A stretch of 47,675 nucleotides of DNA. It comes from Planctomycetaceae bacterium (GTDB lineage Bacteria; Planctomycetota; Planctomycetia; Pirellulales; Thermoguttaceae). The position numbers and the translations under genes were made by a program. The notes beneath the pieces were generated by a model, which saw only the letters and a program-made list of their open reading frames with translations, had not been told where the DNA came from and made no database searches. This document shows, piece by piece, positions 1 through 8,647 of this stretch (positions within the stretch are counted from its first letter, which is position 1; each line of letters starts with the position of its first letter). Where the stretch lies: positions 1 through 47,675 of the forward strand of contig JAIRYX010000232.1 of assembly GCA_031267635.1 (NCBI GenBank), written 5' to 3'.

Positions 1-147
1 TTATTGGCTTCAATAATTCGGTTATTGGCTTCAATAATTCGCGTTGCGGCGCTGGAAACTCGGTTGCCGACGCCGACATTTCGGTTTATGACGCCAAATT
101 TTACGTTCACGACGTCAAATTTCCGGTTTCCGGCGCTCGCTCGAAGA
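1..147. repeat. 21-bp-period tandem array 1, cut by window edge
   Basis: Seven consecutive 21-bp units run in exact register from base 1. The first two are identical over 20 of 21 bases and start TTATTGGCTTCAATAA, itself a hairpin (TTATTG/CAATAA). Later units diverge to a TTnnCGACGCC...TTTCGG form, for example at 64-84, 85-105 and 106-126. The array is probably longer upstream of the window. A purine-rich GAGGGACTCTTGAGACTTTG flank starts at 153. The array is non-coding as far as I can see. Confidence 0.85.
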
Positions 148-216
148 AAGATGAGGGACTCTTGAGACTTTGAGGGGTCGTTTTTTGATTTTTGAGTATC
201 TGCGTAACATGAGTTA

Positions 217-232
217 GTAACTATTCAGTTAC
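217..232. repeat. Short fragment of the GTAAC fold-back repeat family
   Basis: GTAACTATTCAGTTAC matches the terminal bases of the dispersed fold-back family found at 503, 3028, 4092, 17887, 20104, 21185 and 40051. It is a small inverted repeat in itself (GTAACT/AGTTAC). It could be the remains of one element end or a chance match. Confidence 0.4.
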
Positions 233-311
233 CTTGTTTTGAAGTTGAATTTTGGCATTGACTTGATTTTATGGATTTGCTATTCTATTGGCGATGAATT
301 GAGCAGATTAA

Positions 312-506
312 ATTGGTGACATTTTCAACGATCAGGCGGAGGTGAATTGTTCGTGTTGCGGAGTGCTGACGGTTGCCAATATCGTCAATACATGTTCCGA
401 CAATTATCCTTCAACATTGGAACACATCGCGACGTCTCTTATACAAAAAGACGGACACAAAGATATCGTCGGATTGTCTGGACACTTGCCTCAAACTAAT
501 GGGTAA
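312..506 (+). pseudogene. Unrecognised ORF remnant ended by a repeat
   Basis: An open frame follows the stop at 309-311 and reads to a TAA at 504-506. It has no ATG; the only plausible start is GTG at 342. The peptide is Cys-rich near its start (CSCCG) and ends GLSGHLPQTNG. The stop codon lies inside the left arm of a GTAAC fold-back repeat beginning at 503, so the natural end of the gene may have been displaced by repeat insertion. I do not recognise the family. It may equally be a chance open frame. Confidence 0.25.
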
Positions 507-558
507 CTACTCAGTCGCTAAACCCCAATAAATCCGCTTTGAGCGACTGAATCGTTAC
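503..558. repeat. Minimal GTAAC fold-back element (56 bp)
   Basis: Left arm GTAACTACTCAGTCGCT (503-519) and right arm AGCGACTGAATCGTTAC (542-558) are reverse complements with two mismatches and enclose AATAAATCCGC. This is the shortest member of the fold-back family and gives almost only the two ends. It lies 24 bp upstream of the gene at 583, so a transcript starting upstream would carry this hairpin in its leader. Confidence 0.75.
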
Positions 559-582
559 AAAAAGAAAGCTCATGAGGAATCT

Positions 583-2988
583 ATGTTTTCTCTTTCACGA
601 TTCATTTTTGGGATTGTTATTTGCGGCGCTGTTGTAATTCATAACGCGGCGGCGGTTTCCGCGCAGGACATTGCCCCGCAGCAGATACGCGACGCCATGG
701 AAGGAGCGGTTCATTATCTTAAAAGTCGGCAAAATCCCGACGGCTCGTGGGCGGAGTGGAGAGATCAGCCGTGCGGAGCGACTTCGTTGTGCGCTTTGGC
801 GTTATTGAACGCGGGCGTTACCACAGAGGATTCGGCGATTCAGCGTGCAATGGAATATCTGCGGAAACTGCCGCCGGAACAAGTTGCAAAAACCTACTCG
901 GTTGCGCTGCAAACCATGGCTCTTGCGGCGGCGAATTCGGCAAATGAGATACCGCAAATTCAGAGAAATGTTCAATGGCTGGAGCAATCGCAGGTTCTGT
1001 CGGACAATCCCGAAAAGAACGGCGGTTGGAACAGCGATCCGCAAACGGGAGGTATTCCAGATAACGCCAGCTCGCAATATGTCATTCTTGCCTTGTACGA
1101 AGCGGAACGGGCGGGCGCGAAAATCAAGCCGGAAACGTGGCATCGAGCGAAAGCGTTCTGGGAAAACGGACAAAAAGCCGACGGCTCGTGGTTTAGCGAT
1201 CCGCTGGGAAAACGCGAAGGATCCGATCCGATGACTTGCGCGGGGATCGGTTCGCTGATGATTATTAACGGAATGTATGGAAGTCAATCCGCGTTTGTTC
1301 GGGACGATGTGATCAACTGTTGTCAGCCGGAAGAACAAAACGATAACGAACGGATTGAACGCGGATTTCGTTGGCTTATCCGTAATTTCACCACGACGCC
1401 GGGCGAATGGAATTATTATTACTTGTATTGCATGGAACGTGTCGGGCAGATTTCCGCGCAGCGGTTTATCGGGCAGTACGATTGGTTTCGAGAAGGCGTG
1501 CAGACGCTTTTGAAACGGAAAGGAAACGAGGCGAATCATTGGAAAGGCGACTACGGGTTCGAGACATACGATCATATTGCTACCGCATTTGCTCTGTTGT
1601 TTTTGTCGCGAGGAAGACGACCGGTGCTGATCTCGAAAGGACAATACACAGACAATCAAGCCGTTTGGTCGCCGCATCCGAACGATCTAAAAAATCTGAC
1701 AGAGTTTGCGATACGGCAATGGCGGCTTGAAATGACGTGGCAAAATATTGACGTCCGTAAAGCGGAAGTCGATGATTTACTTCAAACGCCGATTCTTTTT
1801 CTCTGTGGCAGTCAAAGTATTCTGAACGGTTCGCTTCAAGAGCAAAAGAGATTGGCGGAAAAACTTCGCGGCTATTTGGATGCGGGCGGATTCCTTTTTG
1901 CCGAAGCCGATACGGAAGACGATTCCTTTGACGCCGGGTTCCGAAAGCTGATGAAGAGCGTCTTTCAGAACGAAAGCGATTGCGAATTACGTCCGCTTGA
2001 GCCGGAACATCCGGTTTGGTCGATGGAAACCGTGATTCCCGAAGATCAACTTCGTCCGATGGAGGGAATTGATTACGGATGCCGGACGTGCGTGATTTAT
2101 TTGCCGCCGATACGGAACATACGTGATTCTCCGCCGCGTCCGGTTTCGCCGTCGCTTTCGTGCTTATGGGAATTGCAGCGTTTTCATTCGCGGGAAGACG
2201 CTTATGCCGAACACGTTCAGCATCAGATCGACGCCGCGTTGGGGATTGGCTTAAACATCGCGGCTTATGCGACCGGACGGACGCCGAAGTATAAATATGA
2301 AATGCCGTCAACGGCGGAAGAAAAACTGGCGGACTATCATCGGCGGCGAGGACAAATTCAGACGGCGATGCTTGATCTGCAAGGAAACGTCAATGCCGCG
2401 CCGCGTGCCGTTCCGAAACTGCTGCAACAGATTGCCGTGCAGTTGAATATTCCGGTGAATGTTCATCCGGTGCGAGTCTCGCTGGATCAGGACGAGATTT
2501 TCGACTCTCCGATTCTGTTTTTGCACGGACGAAACGCGATAGCGATGACGGAATCCCAGCGAAAGCAGTTGAAAAAATACATCGAGCAAGGCGGATTCCT
2601 TTTTGTCAACGCAGTTTGTTCGTCGAAAGCGTTTACGGAATCATTCCAAAAAGAGATGCAAGCGACGTTTCCCGACAAGCCGATGGCGAAAATTCCAGCC
2701 AATGATCCGCTTCTAACGGATTTCTGCGGCGGTTTTCCGCTTCAAACGCTGAATGTAAGAATGCGGGAGAAGACCGAAGAGCGCCGCAACCGGTTCGTCA
2801 CCCAACCGCTTCCGCCCGACTTGGAAGGAATTGCGTTTGACGGACGCTGGCGGATTCTTTTTTCACCGTATGACATAAGTTGTGCCATTGAAGAGACCAA
2901 CGAGACTCTCCAATACCAGGGCTACACGAAAGAAGACGCTTTCAAACTCTCAATCAACGCGATTCTTTACGCCATTGAGTATTTGTAA
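583..2988 (+). CDS. Exported prenyltransferase-repeat protein with two DUF4159-like domains
   Basis: An N-terminal signal peptide (SRFIFGIVICGAVVIHNAAA, then VSAQD) predicts export. Residues of about 35-350 contain QNPDGSWAEW and GGWNSD-type repeats of the squalene-cyclase/prenyltransferase alpha-toroid fold. Two DUF4159-like modules follow: one around residues 365-540 with PILFLCGSQS and LDAGGFLFAEAD, and one around 600-800 with PILFLHGRNA and IEQGGFLFVNA. This architecture is known from planctomycetes without an assigned reaction. The toroid part lacks an obvious cyclase DxDD motif, so a scaffolding or binding role is as likely as catalysis. The ATG at 583 has a GAGG-like ribosome site about 7 bases upstream. 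The gene stands alone and converges on the minus-strand cluster that ends at 3148. Confidence 0.8.
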   Translation: MFSLSRFIFGIVICGAVVIHNAAAVSAQDIAPQQIRDAMEGAVHYLKSRQNPDGSWAEWRDQPCGATSLCALALLNAGVTTEDSAIQRAMEYLRKLPPEQVAKTYSVALQTMALAAANSANEIPQIQRNVQWLEQSQVLSDNPEKNGGWNSDPQTGGIPDNASSQYVILALYEAERAGAKIKPETWHRAKAFWENGQKADGSWFSDPLGKREGSDPMTCAGIGSLMIINGMYGSQSAFVRDDVINCCQPEEQNDNERIERGFRWLIRNFTTTPGEWNYYYLYCMERVGQISAQRFIGQYDWFREGVQTLLKRKGNEANHWKGDYGFETYDHIATAFALLFLSRGRRPVLISKGQYTDNQAVWSPHPNDLKNLTEFAIRQWRLEMTWQNIDVRKAEVDDLLQTPILFLCGSQSILNGSLQEQKRLAEKLRGYLDAGGFLFAEADTEDDSFDAGFRKLMKSVFQNESDCELRPLEPEHPVWSMETVIPEDQLRPMEGIDYGCRTCVIYLPPIRNIRDSPPRPVSPSLSCLWELQRFHSREDAYAEHVQHQIDAALGIGLNIAAYATGRTPKYKYEMPSTAEEKLADYHRRRGQIQTAMLDLQGNVNAAPRAVPKLLQQIAVQLNIPVNVHPVRVSLDQDEIFDSPILFLHGRNAIAMTESQRKQLKKYIEQGGFLFVNAVCSSKAFTESFQKEMQATFPDKPMAKIPANDPLLTDFCGGFPLQTLNVRMREKTEERRNRFVTQPLPPDLEGIAFDGRWRILFSPYDISCAIEETNETLQYQGYTKEDAFKLSINAILYAIEYL

Positions 2989-3027
2989 ACGCGGAACGCC
3001 AAATGCAACACGAAAAGTAAAATGTTG

Positions 3028-3092
3028 GTAACTATTCAGTCGTTGTCTATTGCGTTTTCAAATATTGTCCTCCAAAAACGAAATAATCAGAA
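3028..3092. repeat. GTAAC-family repeat fragment joined to a second module
   Basis: GTAACTATTCAGTCG (3028-3042) is joined directly to TCTATTGCGTTTTCAAATAT and CCAAAAACGAAATAATCAG. The second module recurs at about 20160-20205, and in inverted orientation at about 17831-17877. This copy has lost the interior of the fold-back element. It sits between two converging genes. Confidence 0.65.
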
Positions 3093-3147
3093 ATCCTCCT
3101 TATTACACAAAATCCGTTTCGACAAAACAATCGACAACCATGGATTT

Positions 3148-4038
3148 TCATTGTACCGGCTTTGATGTTCCGCCGCGATCCGCGACTTGATAACCACGAG
3201 GACCGAGAAATAGCGTGTATTCAAAATGATTTTGCACAAGAATTTTTCGTAGCAAATGAAAAGAATCGTAAGAATCCTGAAACATGATTACGTCAAAGGC
3301 AACGTGCGAGGAATCGAATTTTCTCAAACTCGCGAGCGTTTGAGCGTCCGACTGTTTTGTGTAATCGAAGCCCGTCCAAGGTTTCGGATACGTTTCAATA
3401 GAACTTCCGTTGTCAAACGCGGTAAATTGTTCATCGTTCAATCCTGCGCTGCTACCGTTGGGAAGCGTTTTGTGCCAGAAAAAGAGTTTGTCGCCCTGAA
3501 CGATTAACGCGACTTTCCGCTTGTACGACGCTTTCATACGCGGAAGTTGAATTTCCTGGATTTTGTCTTTGACTGCCGTGTCAAAAAAAATTCGCTGCTG
3601 CGTTTGATATTGTTCACGAATTTGTTCTAACTCGCGCAGCGTTTGATTCCACAGATTTTCTGCGTCCGCAATCGTTTTTACGTTCTCAATAATTGTCGCG
3701 GTTTGCAGCGTTTTTTGTTTGAGAAGCTCGCCGCGTTGTTTTTCCAAATCAAAAATTTGCCGAAGCAATTCGCTTTTGTCGGGTGCGGAATCATAAAATG
3801 CGACATTCATTTTTTGCAACTGCTCTTGTTCGGCAAGCAGTTCTTCAAGCCGGTTTTGCGACGCTAAAACGACGTCGGAAGGAACCGTATCGGCAATCGG
3901 TTTATCGATTTCGCCATGTTTGATCATTCGCGTCAACACGGCAACAAGAATCGCGATAAAAAGGATTCCGCCGAACGTGTTGCAAACCACGTCGAGAAAC
4001 AGTTCCAAACTTCCTTGAGGATTTTTTTTACGTCGCAT
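3148..4038 (-). CDS. Single-pass membrane protein with coiled coil, ExbD-like position
   Basis: The protein has 296 residues: a short basic N-terminus (MRRKKNPQG), one membrane segment at about residues 14-38 (FGGILFIAILVAVL), a coiled coil at about 60-150 rich in Glu, Gln and Leu, and a compact C-terminal domain ending GPRGYQVADRGG. That topology matches ExbD/TolR/MotB-type partners of proton channels, but no peptidoglycan-binding OmpA domain is visible. It is paralogous in layout to the gene at 4630-5349, which follows an ExbB-like channel gene. The ATG at 4038 has CAGG about 9 bases upstream. A 590-bp stretch containing a fold-back repeat separates it from the rest of the cluster. Its function is inferred from context only. 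Confidence 0.6.
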   Translation of the reverse strand: MRRKKNPQGSLELFLDVVCNTFGGILFIAILVAVLTRMIKHGEIDKPIADTVPSDVVLASQNRLEELLAEQEQLQKMNVAFYDSAPDKSELLRQIFDLEKQRGELLKQKTLQTATIIENVKTIADAENLWNQTLRELEQIREQYQTQQRIFFDTAVKDKIQEIQLPRMKASYKRKVALIVQGDKLFFWHKTLPNGSSAGLNDEQFTAFDNGSSIETYPKPWTGFDYTKQSDAQTLASLRKFDSSHVAFDVIMFQDSYDSFHLLRKILVQNHFEYTLFLGPRGYQVADRGGTSKPVQ

Positions 4039-4091
4039 GATTTTTACCTGCTTAATTCACATTTTGGGGAGGGTTTGATTTATAAAATCCT

Positions 4092-4340
4092 GTAACTAGT
4101 CAATTCTCCAAGCCACATAAATCCGCACGGTAACTGGGTAACTACAGTTACTTTTGCCGGAAAAGATTACTATTGCCGCCCTTAATTTATAAAATTCCCT
4201 TAGTAGCCCCCAATAACTCGCCAATATACGCCCTTATTCCCTTATTTGTCGTTTACCATTCTCTAAAAAAAGGCATAAGGGCGAGGTTGAGGGCTTTGTG
4301 GGCTACTAAAGGAAACTTGATACCTTTATACATCACTACC
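4092..4340. repeat. GTAAC fold-back element, rearranged copy
   Basis: The left end GTAACTAGTCAATTCTCC and the inner CCACATAAATCCGCACGG match the family. The interior is palindromic: CTTAGTAGCCCCCAATAACT around 4198 faces GGGCTACTAAAGGAA around 4300, and CGCCCTTAT faces ATAAGGGCG. The right terminal GTTAC arm is not clear. This element fills much of the 4039-4629 gap. The remaining 4341-4533 is A+T-rich with nothing else recognised. Confidence 0.65.
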
Positions 4341-4533
4341 TCATTTCAAAGCGGAATAATGAGGTCATGATGCTAGTTGGTGGAAAATCCTTTTGCTGCT
4401 GAGGTTATTTTGTTAGGAAAATGAGGTAAAAAAGAGGTTGACGTTGACGTCTTCGTTTTTCCGATATTTGAAAATAAAAAATCGCCGTAAATAATGACAA
4501 AAATAAATAATCCAATCAAGTGAAGAGACGCTG

Positions 4534-4632
4534 CTAAAGTATTTCTCCGTTATGATTGACTATCCGAATCGCCGTATCGTTTCCCAGCACGTCAAATCCT
4601 GTTTGATAACCTGCCGTGCGAATCAAATTTTA
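4534..4632 (-). pseudogene. Open tail beyond an in-frame TAA stop
   Basis: Directly after the TAA at 4632-4630 the same frame stays open for 32 codons to a TAG at 4536-4534. The tail reads NLIRTAGYQTGFDVLG and ends NHNGEIL. It resembles the end of the paralogue at 3148-4038 (RKILVQNHFEYTLFLGPRGY), and its place relative to the preceding YYEQL corresponds to SFHLL there. The simplest reading is a recent nonsense mutation; read-through or a sequencing error are alternatives. Confidence 0.6.
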
Positions 4633-5349
4633 AAGCTGTTCATAATAACTTGCCGCCGCAGGACGCACATAAAAAACAAAATACTCTTTCTCTTTCGGAC
4701 GGCTTTTCGCCCAACTCAAAAATGAATTTCGCGTGCGAATTTCCGTTTGTCCTGTTTCGGAATCAACAATGTAAATCTCATTTTCATTGTTTCCGCAGAC
4801 CACTAACCAAGATTTCAAGCGATCTTCTTCCGCTCGCGAGAAAAAAAACGAATTGTCGGCAATGGCTTTTTCTTTCTGTTCAAACTGCCGTATTTTTTCA
4901 CGTAGCGATTGGATACGTTCCTGATTATTTCGAATCGCGGCGATGAGTTCGTCAAGTTTTTCTTTTTCACGTCCGATCTCTTCCGTATTATTTTGATAAT
5001 TTTCTAAATCTTTCTGCAAAGCCGCAATTTCCATCTGGAGTTGTTTTTGCCGAATTTTTATTTCATCTGCCGTGAAAAACAAGTTTGCGTCCGCCGTTTC
5101 TTGTCTTGACTGAAATTCGTTGTTCAGCGAATCCACTGTGATTTCCAGATCGCGAATTTGTTCCCGCATTTTTTCATGCGCCGTTTTCGTCATGGAAACG
5201 GGACTTTCCTGCGGGTTAATATTCTTATTGACTAATTTCACCACAAGAATCAACGTGATCATAATGATAATACCGCAAATGCAAAACATCACGTCTTGAA
5301 AAGAAAAAAACGAAATGGACGCACTGTTTCCCCGATTTCGTGCCGACAT
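4630..5349 (-). CDS. Single-pass coiled-coil membrane protein, apparently C-terminally truncated
   Basis: The 239-residue product has a membrane segment at about residues 17-42 (CICGIIIMITLILVV), a long coiled coil at about 55-170 and a globular C-terminal part starting near KSWLVVCGNNENE. It begins 2 bp after the stop of the ExbB-like gene at 5352, so the two are translationally coupled. This is the usual order for a proton channel and its ExbD/MotB-type partner. A paralogue lies downstream at 3148. The frame continues past the TAA for 32 codons that look like the missing end of the domain, so the annotated protein probably lacks its last strand and helix. Whether the truncated form works is unknown. 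Confidence 0.65.
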   Translation of the reverse strand: MSARNRGNSASISFFSFQDVMFCICGIIIMITLILVVKLVNKNINPQESPVSMTKTAHEKMREQIRDLEITVDSLNNEFQSRQETADANLFFTADEIKIRQKQLQMEIAALQKDLENYQNNTEEIGREKEKLDELIAAIRNNQERIQSLREKIRQFEQKEKAIADNSFFFSRAEEDRLKSWLVVCGNNENEIYIVDSETGQTEIRTRNSFLSWAKSRPKEKEYFVFYVRPAAASYYEQL

Positions 5350-5351
5350 GA

Positions 5352-6245
5352 TTATTCCTTTTCTCCTTCAAACAGCGACATGCGAAGATGTTGAACGATG
5401 TGACGATTACAATATTCCGCGCAATCGTCGAGAAATTCTTCTTCGTTTTTGCGGAGCGCGGTTGCGGACAAATAAAGGAATAACGCCACAACCAGCGCGA
5501 GAAGCGTCGTATCGAACGCCGTCATCAAACCGGCGGTCACGTGCCGCAACGACTCGGCAATCGCTTCCAATTCGGAAGTCGATGTGAGAACGGAACCGAA
5601 ACTACCGATAGCTTGCGACAAACCAATGACCGTGCCGACAAAGCCGAACACGGGAATCGCCCAAAGAAAACCGTTGATAAGCGTGTAGCTGGTTTCCAGT
5701 GAATTTTCATCGCGTTCCGCATGCGATCGCAAAATGTCGTCCACATCGGAAATACGTCCGAGATTTTTCAAATTCGAGAGCGTTGAAATCATTCGATGAT
5801 ACAAAAGATAAGCGTGCGGTTCCGGCGCAATGGAATGAATCACCTGAAGCACAGAATCGGCGGTATTTCGTGAAATGATAAAGTCATGGATTCCGGGCAA
5901 CACGGAAAGTTTCAACGCTTTCTTTTGCTCGCGAAGTTTCAGCCATTTCACGCCGAGAATAACCAGCGTCCAGACGCCGAAAAATACAGTTGGATATTGT
6001 GTAAAACCGCGATTGGTACAAAGTTCGCTGACATATTTTATAGCATGGCTGACAAATTTTATGTCAGGAAGTTTCGGCAACAAAAACAGCGCGGTAAAAA
6101 AACAGCTCGTCGTCACAAACGCAACAAGAAAACTGAATCTCGGATTAACATTTGTAAATCTCGCCCCGCGAAAACCGAATCGTTGTTCAATATCGCTTTT
6201 GTGCCAAAATAATTTGTAATCATCGTCGAAGGAATTTTTCATCAT
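5352..6245 (-). CDS. MotA/TolQ/ExbB-family proton channel protein
   Basis: The gene encodes 297 residues when started at the ATG at 6245 (MMKNSFDDDY), which has AAAGG about 9 bases upstream and lies 2 bp after the preceding stop. A longer in-frame extension upstream would overlap the previous gene and was rejected. Four membrane segments are visible: two near residues 30-90 (FLVAFVTTSCFFTALFLLP, VFFGVWTLVILGV) and the diagnostic pair AIPVFGFVGTVIGLSQAIG and DTTLLALVVALFLYL. The sequence ESLRHVTAGLMTAFDTTLLA is the conserved ExbB/TolQ signature. Members form proton-driven channels with a single-pass ExbD/MotB-type partner, here the gene at 4630. Neighbouring GYF_2 and GTPase genes suggest the channel energises a larger membrane assembly; that is inference. 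Confidence 0.85.
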   Translation of the reverse strand: MMKNSFDDDYKLFWHKSDIEQRFGFRGARFTNVNPRFSFLVAFVTTSCFFTALFLLPKLPDIKFVSHAIKYVSELCTNRGFTQYPTVFFGVWTLVILGVKWLKLREQKKALKLSVLPGIHDFIISRNTADSVLQVIHSIAPEPHAYLLYHRMISTLSNLKNLGRISDVDDILRSHAERDENSLETSYTLINGFLWAIPVFGFVGTVIGLSQAIGSFGSVLTSTSELEAIAESLRHVTAGLMTAFDTTLLALVVALFLYLSATALRKNEEEFLDDCAEYCNRHIVQHLRMSLFEGEKE

Positions 6246-6247
6246 TT

Positions 6248-7171
6248 TCACATACCTTTCGGATTCGGTCCATATTTGTTGGAACCGGGTTGACTGTCCA
6301 TAAGACAAAAAATCAAAAGAATTATTTGACCTATGCCAATCAACAAAAGTAACGATAACCATCCGCTGTTTCCTGTATCGTGCAGGCGACGAACGAGTAA
6401 AGCCAACCCAGGGACGACAATTGCCAAACAATAAATTATATACACTCCCCATAAAAGGAATGTCAAATACACTAAAATAGGTGAAGCCGTTTCATCATCA
6501 AGAGTTCCGACTAAAAGTATCAAAAAAAATGAAACAATGCCAACGGATAAAGCAACAAAAAGATTGATGAGTTGAAACCACCAATATTCTTTACGCCTTG
6601 ATCGTCCTTCAAATTGTGCGTATTTTTGCAAAACATCCAAATATCCGGTTTTATCGGAATTATCCGCTTGCGAATACGAATTGTATGGTGGTGACATATA
6701 ATTGGCTTGATAATTTTGTCCCATGTTAGGTGAAGGAAATGGCGGCGTAAAATATCTGGAAAATATCGGAATTGTTTTTAGCTGCTGCGCATTTTGTCCT
6801 TGCTGCCAAATCAATGAATCGGCACGAAGCTGACCGGTTTGAATCAACTGAACAATCGCGTTTCCCGCAACCGGTCCGAATCCTGCCTGACCGTCGATAC
6901 TGTAATACCATAATCCGGGGATTTGCGGTTCATTGATCGGCGGTTCGTTGATCGGTTGTTGAGGTTGCGAATAGGGGTTTTGCGGCAATGATTGCGCAGG
7001 CGTTGCGTTTTTAGGGAAAAATTCTTCATTTTCTCCCGCGTTCATCCAATTGATACGGTCTTGCGATATTTCATTATTTCGCCCGATTTGACCGCTTTTT
7101 ATCATCCCTTGAATTTGTACGTTTTCAAACGGACCAAATGCTTTGCCGCGAATTTTGACATAATATGACAT
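6248..7171 (-). CDS. Tandem GYF_2 domains fused to a DUF805 membrane domain
   Basis: This is a 307-residue protein. GYF_2 (DUF4339) domain 1 covers residues 1-53 (YYVKIRGKAFGPFENVQIQ). Domain 2 covers about 85-140 (WYYSIDGQAGFGPV). DUF805 runs from about 175 to the end, with YAQFEGRSRRKEYWWF, about three to four helices, RRLHDTGNSGWL and a GSNKYGPNPKG end, all typical of the family. GYF_2 domains are small peptide-binding modules; DUF805 is an integral membrane domain of unknown role. The start has GGAG 8 bases upstream. The gene lies between the PrsW-type gene (33 bp upstream) and the ExbB-like gene (2 bp downstream). Its first domain is nearly identical to that of the upstream neighbour. 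Confidence 0.85.
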   Translation of the reverse strand: MSYYVKIRGKAFGPFENVQIQGMIKSGQIGRNNEISQDRINWMNAGENEEFFPKNATPAQSLPQNPYSQPQQPINEPPINEPQIPGLWYYSIDGQAGFGPVAGNAIVQLIQTGQLRADSLIWQQGQNAQQLKTIPIFSRYFTPPFPSPNMGQNYQANYMSPPYNSYSQADNSDKTGYLDVLQKYAQFEGRSRRKEYWWFQLINLFVALSVGIVSFFLILLVGTLDDETASPILVYLTFLLWGVYIIYCLAIVVPGLALLVRRLHDTGNSGWLSLLLLIGIGQIILLIFCLMDSQPGSNKYGPNPKGM

Positions 7172-7204
7172 TGCTATTTCTCCAAAATTTTTGTTAAATT
7201 GTTA

Positions 7205-8578
7205 TTATGATATTACCAGTGGATGCGGTTCCATATAAGAACGTACTTTTATACAGTAACCGTAAAATAAAACGAAACTTGCCACCGCAATAAATGCGGG
7301 ATATGTAGGTTGCAGTATAAACAACCAGTCATAAAATCCATGTAAGAATGCTGTAATTCCCAACCCTAACGGTAAATACAGAAAAACACGCCGTGGAAAT
7401 TGATAAGACATTGCTATAAAGTAAGAAAAAATTCCTGACCAAACAGCATGTCCAAATACACATGTTAGTGAACGTAACATAACAAGTATCATTGCACTCA
7501 TAATTCCATCTATTATTGTATGTATGACGTCTTCTGCATTTTGGGCGTCATCCAATTTTAGAAGTGTTTTGATAATATGGTTTTCAACATATTGTTTATT
7601 TTCATAGACACTAAAGCCCAAACCGGAAAAAACACCAATCAACAATATCATTGTCAAACTTGGTTTCTTTTGACAGATAAGCATAACAATCATATAAATT
7701 CCGACCGGAGCTATTTTACAAAGTTCTTCACAAATTCCGACGCCAAAAATAAATCCTAGTAGTGAAAGTATTAAATTGTCGTGTTCTGTTATTCGCATAT
7801 AGAGATTTGTCAAAGGAAGAAGAAAAGCGAGACCAATTATTCCTGTAAAAAACATAGCGGTAATGGGAATGTAAAGTTTATCATTGGACTTTATGACCAA
7901 TGAGCGGAATATTCCTCCCCAGAGAAAACCGAAGAAAAATAACATACCTACTAATGGTAAATAACCGCTTGGATCATCAACAGATATTATCACAAGCGGT
8001 AAAACGCCAAGTACCATTACCACCCAAAATATTGGTGACAATAATATTTTTTGGATATTTTCTGCTGTAAACAAAAACACATCGCTTATTTTTTCTCTTG
8101 GAATGTCGGTAATTGACGGTGTTGGAATGCTTGGTGGAACATTCGGCTGAACGTTTTGCGAAACACCGGAATAAACCGAAGTGTTAGGAGGATAAAACAC
8201 GCTATGAAACGCTGGAATACGTTGCGCTTGTTCCGGTTGACCGTTTTCTTGCCATAACAAAGAATTTGCAAGGATTTGTCCTGAACGTATCATTTGCGCA
8301 ATTGTCGAGCCGGCATAAGGTCCATATCCGGTTTGACCGTCATTGCTGTAATACCACTGTCCCGGAATTTGCGGTTCCGTAGCGGGAGGTTGTGGAATAC
8401 TTTGTGCAGCCGCCGTTTTCGGAAACAACATCTCATTTTCTTCCGCGCGTGTCCAATTCACACGGTCTTGTGAAATTTCAGTTGTTTTACCGACTTTACC
8501 TTTTTGGATTAAATCCTGAATCTGCACATCATCAAACGGTCCAAACGCTTTACCGCGAATTTTGACATAATATGCCAT
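7205..8578 (-). CDS. Tandem GYF_2 domains fused to a PrsW-family membrane protease domain
   Basis: This 457-residue protein has two N-terminal GYF_2 modules (YYVKIRGKAFGPFDDVQIQ; WYYSNDGQTGYGPY) and a polytopic membrane part from about residue 180. The membrane part carries the PrsW/CPBP-like motifs in order: GICEELCKIAP with the Glu pair, GLGFSVYEN, a His in FGHAVWSG and a second His/Asp in LHGFYDWLF. PrsW proteins are intramembrane proteases that cleave membrane anti-sigma factors. All expected catalytic residues seem present, so activity is plausible. The substrate is unknown. It is the first gene after the 21-bp array at 8746-9060, and only weak GAGAG lies upstream of the ATG. Confidence 0.82.
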   Translation of the reverse strand: MAYYVKIRGKAFGPFDDVQIQDLIQKGKVGKTTEISQDRVNWTRAEENEMLFPKTAAAQSIPQPPATEPQIPGQWYYSNDGQTGYGPYAGSTIAQMIRSGQILANSLLWQENGQPEQAQRIPAFHSVFYPPNTSVYSGVSQNVQPNVPPSIPTPSITDIPREKISDVFLFTAENIQKILLSPIFWVVMVLGVLPLVIISVDDPSGYLPLVGMLFFFGFLWGGIFRSLVIKSNDKLYIPITAMFFTGIIGLAFLLPLTNLYMRITEHDNLILSLLGFIFGVGICEELCKIAPVGIYMIVMLICQKKPSLTMILLIGVFSGLGFSVYENKQYVENHIIKTLLKLDDAQNAEDVIHTIIDGIMSAMILVMLRSLTCVFGHAVWSGIFSYFIAMSYQFPRRVFLYLPLGLGITAFLHGFYDWLFILQPTYPAFIAVASFVLFYGYCIKVRSYMEPHPLVIS

Positions 8579-8647
8579 TGTTGTCTCTCTGTTGTTGAGA
8601 ATTATTGAATTTTTGTTTTGACTGGATTTATGTTGGCATCATATGTT

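Noticed and set aside
802..2589. Minus-strand frames inside the DUF4159 gene
   Set aside because: They are Arg-rich shadows of a clear plus-strand gene with a signal peptide and conserved domains.
3148..6245. Zorya-type ZorAB system
   Set aside because: The channel and partner layout is similar, but no OmpA-like peptidoglycan-binding domain and no adjacent zorC/zorD-type genes are seen.
5352..6452. Longer start for the ExbB-like gene
   Set aside because: The extension overlaps the conserved DUF805 end of the upstream gene by about 200 bp, while the ATG at 6245 has a ribosome site and couples to that gene's stop.
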